The translations under genes were made by a program, and so were the position numbers. Below the pieces are notes generated by a model. The model did no database searches. It saw only the letters and a list, made by a program, of their open reading frames with translations, and was not told the origin of the DNA. A stretch of DNA of 32,309 nt from NCBI GenBank assembly GCA_031835245.1, contig JAVKOQ010000498.1, positions 1-32,309 of the forward strand, read 5' to 3'. This document shows, piece after piece, positions 30,691 through 32,309 of this stretch (position 1 is its first letter; every line of letters begins with the position of its first letter). Origin of the DNA: Balamuthia mandrillaris (taxonomy: Eukaryota > Discosea > Longamoebia > Balamuthiidae).

Positions 30691-30727
30691 CTGAGAGAAG
30701 CAAGGGAGGAGGATGATTGCTCTTGAC

Positions 30728-31059
30728 GAGGGGTGAGGAATGCTTTGTGAATGGGTGATCCGTTGACCAACTTGGGAAGTACAGGAGCTACAAACTCATC
30801 CACCAGCTCATTCAAGCCACTGAAAAAGCTTTGCAGAATGCCAGAGATGTGTTGACGGCACAGCTGGCGATGAATATTGGGCCAACGAAGAGGAGATTTG
30901 TTTTTGGCCTCATAGGTGGCTGCAGCTTCAGCTAGCACATCCTTGTCAAACTCATCTGGATGATTTTCTACCCAAGCGGTACAACATTCAAGCCACAAGG
31001 AGCGATAAAATCGTATTTGTTGATCTTTGGTTGGCAAATCTGTTCGTTTCATGAACCAC
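30728..31059 (-). CDS. helical block of the element, function unknown
   Basis: Exon-like, preceded by a long pyrimidine tract and a TTTAG acceptor. It contains FYRSLWLECCTAWVENHPDE and a Leu/Val-rich segment (ILQSFFSGLNELVDEFVAPV). It looks alpha-helical and soluble. I recognise no family. It lies between the recombinase-like and SANT blocks, so it may be a linker or multimerisation part. Confidence 0.5.
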
Positions 31060-31330
31060 CTAAAGAAGCAGTGTAAAAGAAGAAGAAGAAAGAAAGAGAA
31101 AGTGAGAGAAAGAAAGAGGAAAAGAAAGAAAAAGGGAAAAGAGACAAAAAACAAAGTGTGAGTGAATGTTAAAAGAAGAACAAATGAACTAAGACCAATT
31201 ATAACAATTATTGTTTAGACTATGAATGTTGCTGCTGTCACAATAAACCTGTGCGTTCTAGCTGAGCGCTAGGTCTAAGGGTGCATTTTTGAATGCAAGC
31301 AAGCAAACAAACAAGCTAAAAACTGACTGG

Positions 31331-31353
31331 ATAGATAAATAGATAAATAGATA

Positions 31354-31405
<52 letters not shown>

Positions 31406-31407
31406 TG
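31331..31407. repeat. (GATA)n microsatellite
   Basis: About 18 GATA units with some AAAT variants, inside the presumed 405-base intron of the element (31060-31464, minus-strand gene). The matching position in the left fragment (about 25017-25030) has only about three units. Confidence 0.9.
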
Positions 31408-31761
31408 GTGATGGTGGTGGATACTATGCAAACAAAACAAACAAACAAACACAAACAAACAAACCGTTGGCGAACAGCATGAATAAAACTCTGATAGTTG
31501 GTATCTGCAGACCAGTTGGATTGTTGCAAAGCATCTGGGGATAGATTGTGAAATGCTTCTTTGGTAACTAGCTCTGGAGCAATAACTGTATGTATGCAAG
31601 GGAGTGAGAATGAAAAGAACCAAAAAGAGAGCAAGTCAGTCCATCAAGTGATAGTGGGGTGGTGGTGGTGGTGGTGGTGATTTATTGACGCTGGTCAGGC
31701 AGCCAGCCCAGCCAAAGAAAAAACAAAAGAAAAAACAAAAATCAGATGAGCAGTAACGAAC

Positions 31762-32309
31762 CGCAATGTCGAGGGGGATGATAATCAGCAGTGGTAGTTG
31801 CAACAGAGGATGAAGATGATGATGAAGAAGAAGAAGAAGAAGAAGAAGAATGAGGATGAGTGGTGGTAACATTGCTGACCAAGCGATTGGCCACAATAGC
31901 ACATTTCATAAAGTATCTTTGACATAGACTTGTTGAGATCTACCATGAGGTACCCAACCTGCAATAAGAGCAGTGGTATCCAACATGTTATTTTCACTAT
32001 GCCCATCTTGCAGTCCCTCCAAAATCAAGGCAGTGCAAAGGAAACCAGCATATAAGAAGTGAAATGAAAACAATCCTTCAGGATAACCAGCCCGAACAGC
32101 CCGATCTTGCAACTTGGCATTTAAAGTATCGCGTGACCATCCCCATAATGATGTTTGTTTTTGTGTATCTGTTAAGCGCCAGTTGTGAAACTCGCGCAAA
32201 TCCAAACCATGCTTGCATAACAGATGCTTGTTTAACCAGTAAATAAAATCTCCAAGACAAATGCTTGGTGTTGATGTTGTTGATGTGGTGGCAGCAGGGG
32301 TGGTGACAG
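31762..32309 (-). CDS. tyrosine-recombinase-like region of the element, 5' part outside the window
   Basis: On the minus strand a frame is open from the window edge and gives a Thr/Ser-rich linker, then GDFIYWLNKHLLCKHGLDLR, then recombinase-like boxes (HNWRLTDTQKQTSLWGWSRD, FSFHFLYAGFLCTALI, ALIAGWVPHGRSQQVYVK). A Ser-rich stretch follows towards 31800, with a CG|GTTCGT donor-like site at 31762. The pattern fits the catalytic half of a tyrosine recombinase (integrase family). The first catalytic arginine region would lie beyond the edge. Continuity and activity were not assessed. Confidence 0.5.

Larger units (their letters stand above)
30059..32309 (-). mobile_element. telomere-associated tyrosine-recombinase element, partial (leaves the window)
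   Basis: Minus-strand element. Order from its 5' side: a tyrosine-recombinase-like region (32309 to about 31762), further exon-like blocks 31585-31465 and 31059-30728, a last block 30690-30191 with a Myb/SANT domain, then a conserved 3' end (30177-30059) that abuts TTAGGG repeats. The recombinase assignment rests on GYPEGLFSFHFLYAGFLC, ENNMLDTTALIAGW and GRSQQVYVK, which follow the spacing of the tyrosine-recombinase C-terminal boxes ending in the nucleophile tyrosine. Introns would use host-like GT/AG sites (for example GTTCGT and GTTTGT donors). A Crypton-like DNA transposon or a DIRS-type element are both possible; the 5' part is outside the window, so family and intactness stay open. It is treated here as a possible fossil. 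Confidence 0.55.

Overview
The window is nuclear DNA of a free-living protist. Reading frames are broken by about 50 short GT-AG introns (about 39 to 190 bases, mostly 60 to 110), often with CT-rich tracts. The proteins are F-box/ankyrin, LIM-RasGAP, RasGEF, AMT-type ammonium transporter, THH1/TOM1-type seven-helix membrane protein and a nephrocystin-3-like ATPase with TPRs. Together with TTAGGG-type repeats and Asn/Gln/Ser-rich linkers, this fits an amoebozoan (a discosean such as Balamuthia or an Acanthamoeba relative). That assignment is inference; no rRNA or other marker is present.

Layout. 1-307 (minus): N-terminus of an unrecognised Gln-rich protein, leaving the window. 308-1107: divergent promoter region. 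1108-2523 (+): F-box/ankyrin protein. 2683-7793 (+): LIM-RasGAP, 10 exons. 8028-10741 (+): ammonium transporter, 9 exons. 10838-11004: orphan protein-like segment. 11430-16671 (+): protein with two consecutive RasGEF_N/RasGEF modules, 14 exons. 16862-16926 (minus): tRNA-like sequence. 17118-18524 (+): THH1/TOM1/TOM3-like membrane protein, 6 exons. 18770-24704 (+): nephrocystin-3-like DUF4062-NTPase-TPR protein, 18 exons. Each spliced model closes in frame; lengths are 422, 1398, 629, 1413, 298 and 1458 residues.

After 24705 the character changes. There is a leucine-rich-repeat relic, a fragment of a mobile element, an interstitial TTAGGG tract, and then about 4.7 kb of satellite-like DNA: two long GA-rich tracts, a roughly 330-base repeat, a roughly 134-base repeat, and a short GCGCTCC...GGAGCGC palindrome carried by both repeats. 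A second TTAGGG tract at 30045 borders a minus-strand element that runs off the right edge. It carries a tyrosine-recombinase-like region and a Myb/SANT domain whose last helix resembles the telobox of telomere-binding proteins. Two different left-hand sequences meet the same element end through TTAGGG repeats, so this looks like a telomere-associated mobile element. It is the most novel item here.

The gene-rich part is dominated by signalling: a Ras off-switch (GAP) and a Ras on-switch (double GEF) flank an ammonium transporter, followed by a seven-helix membrane protein. Co-regulation is possible but not shown by the sequence.
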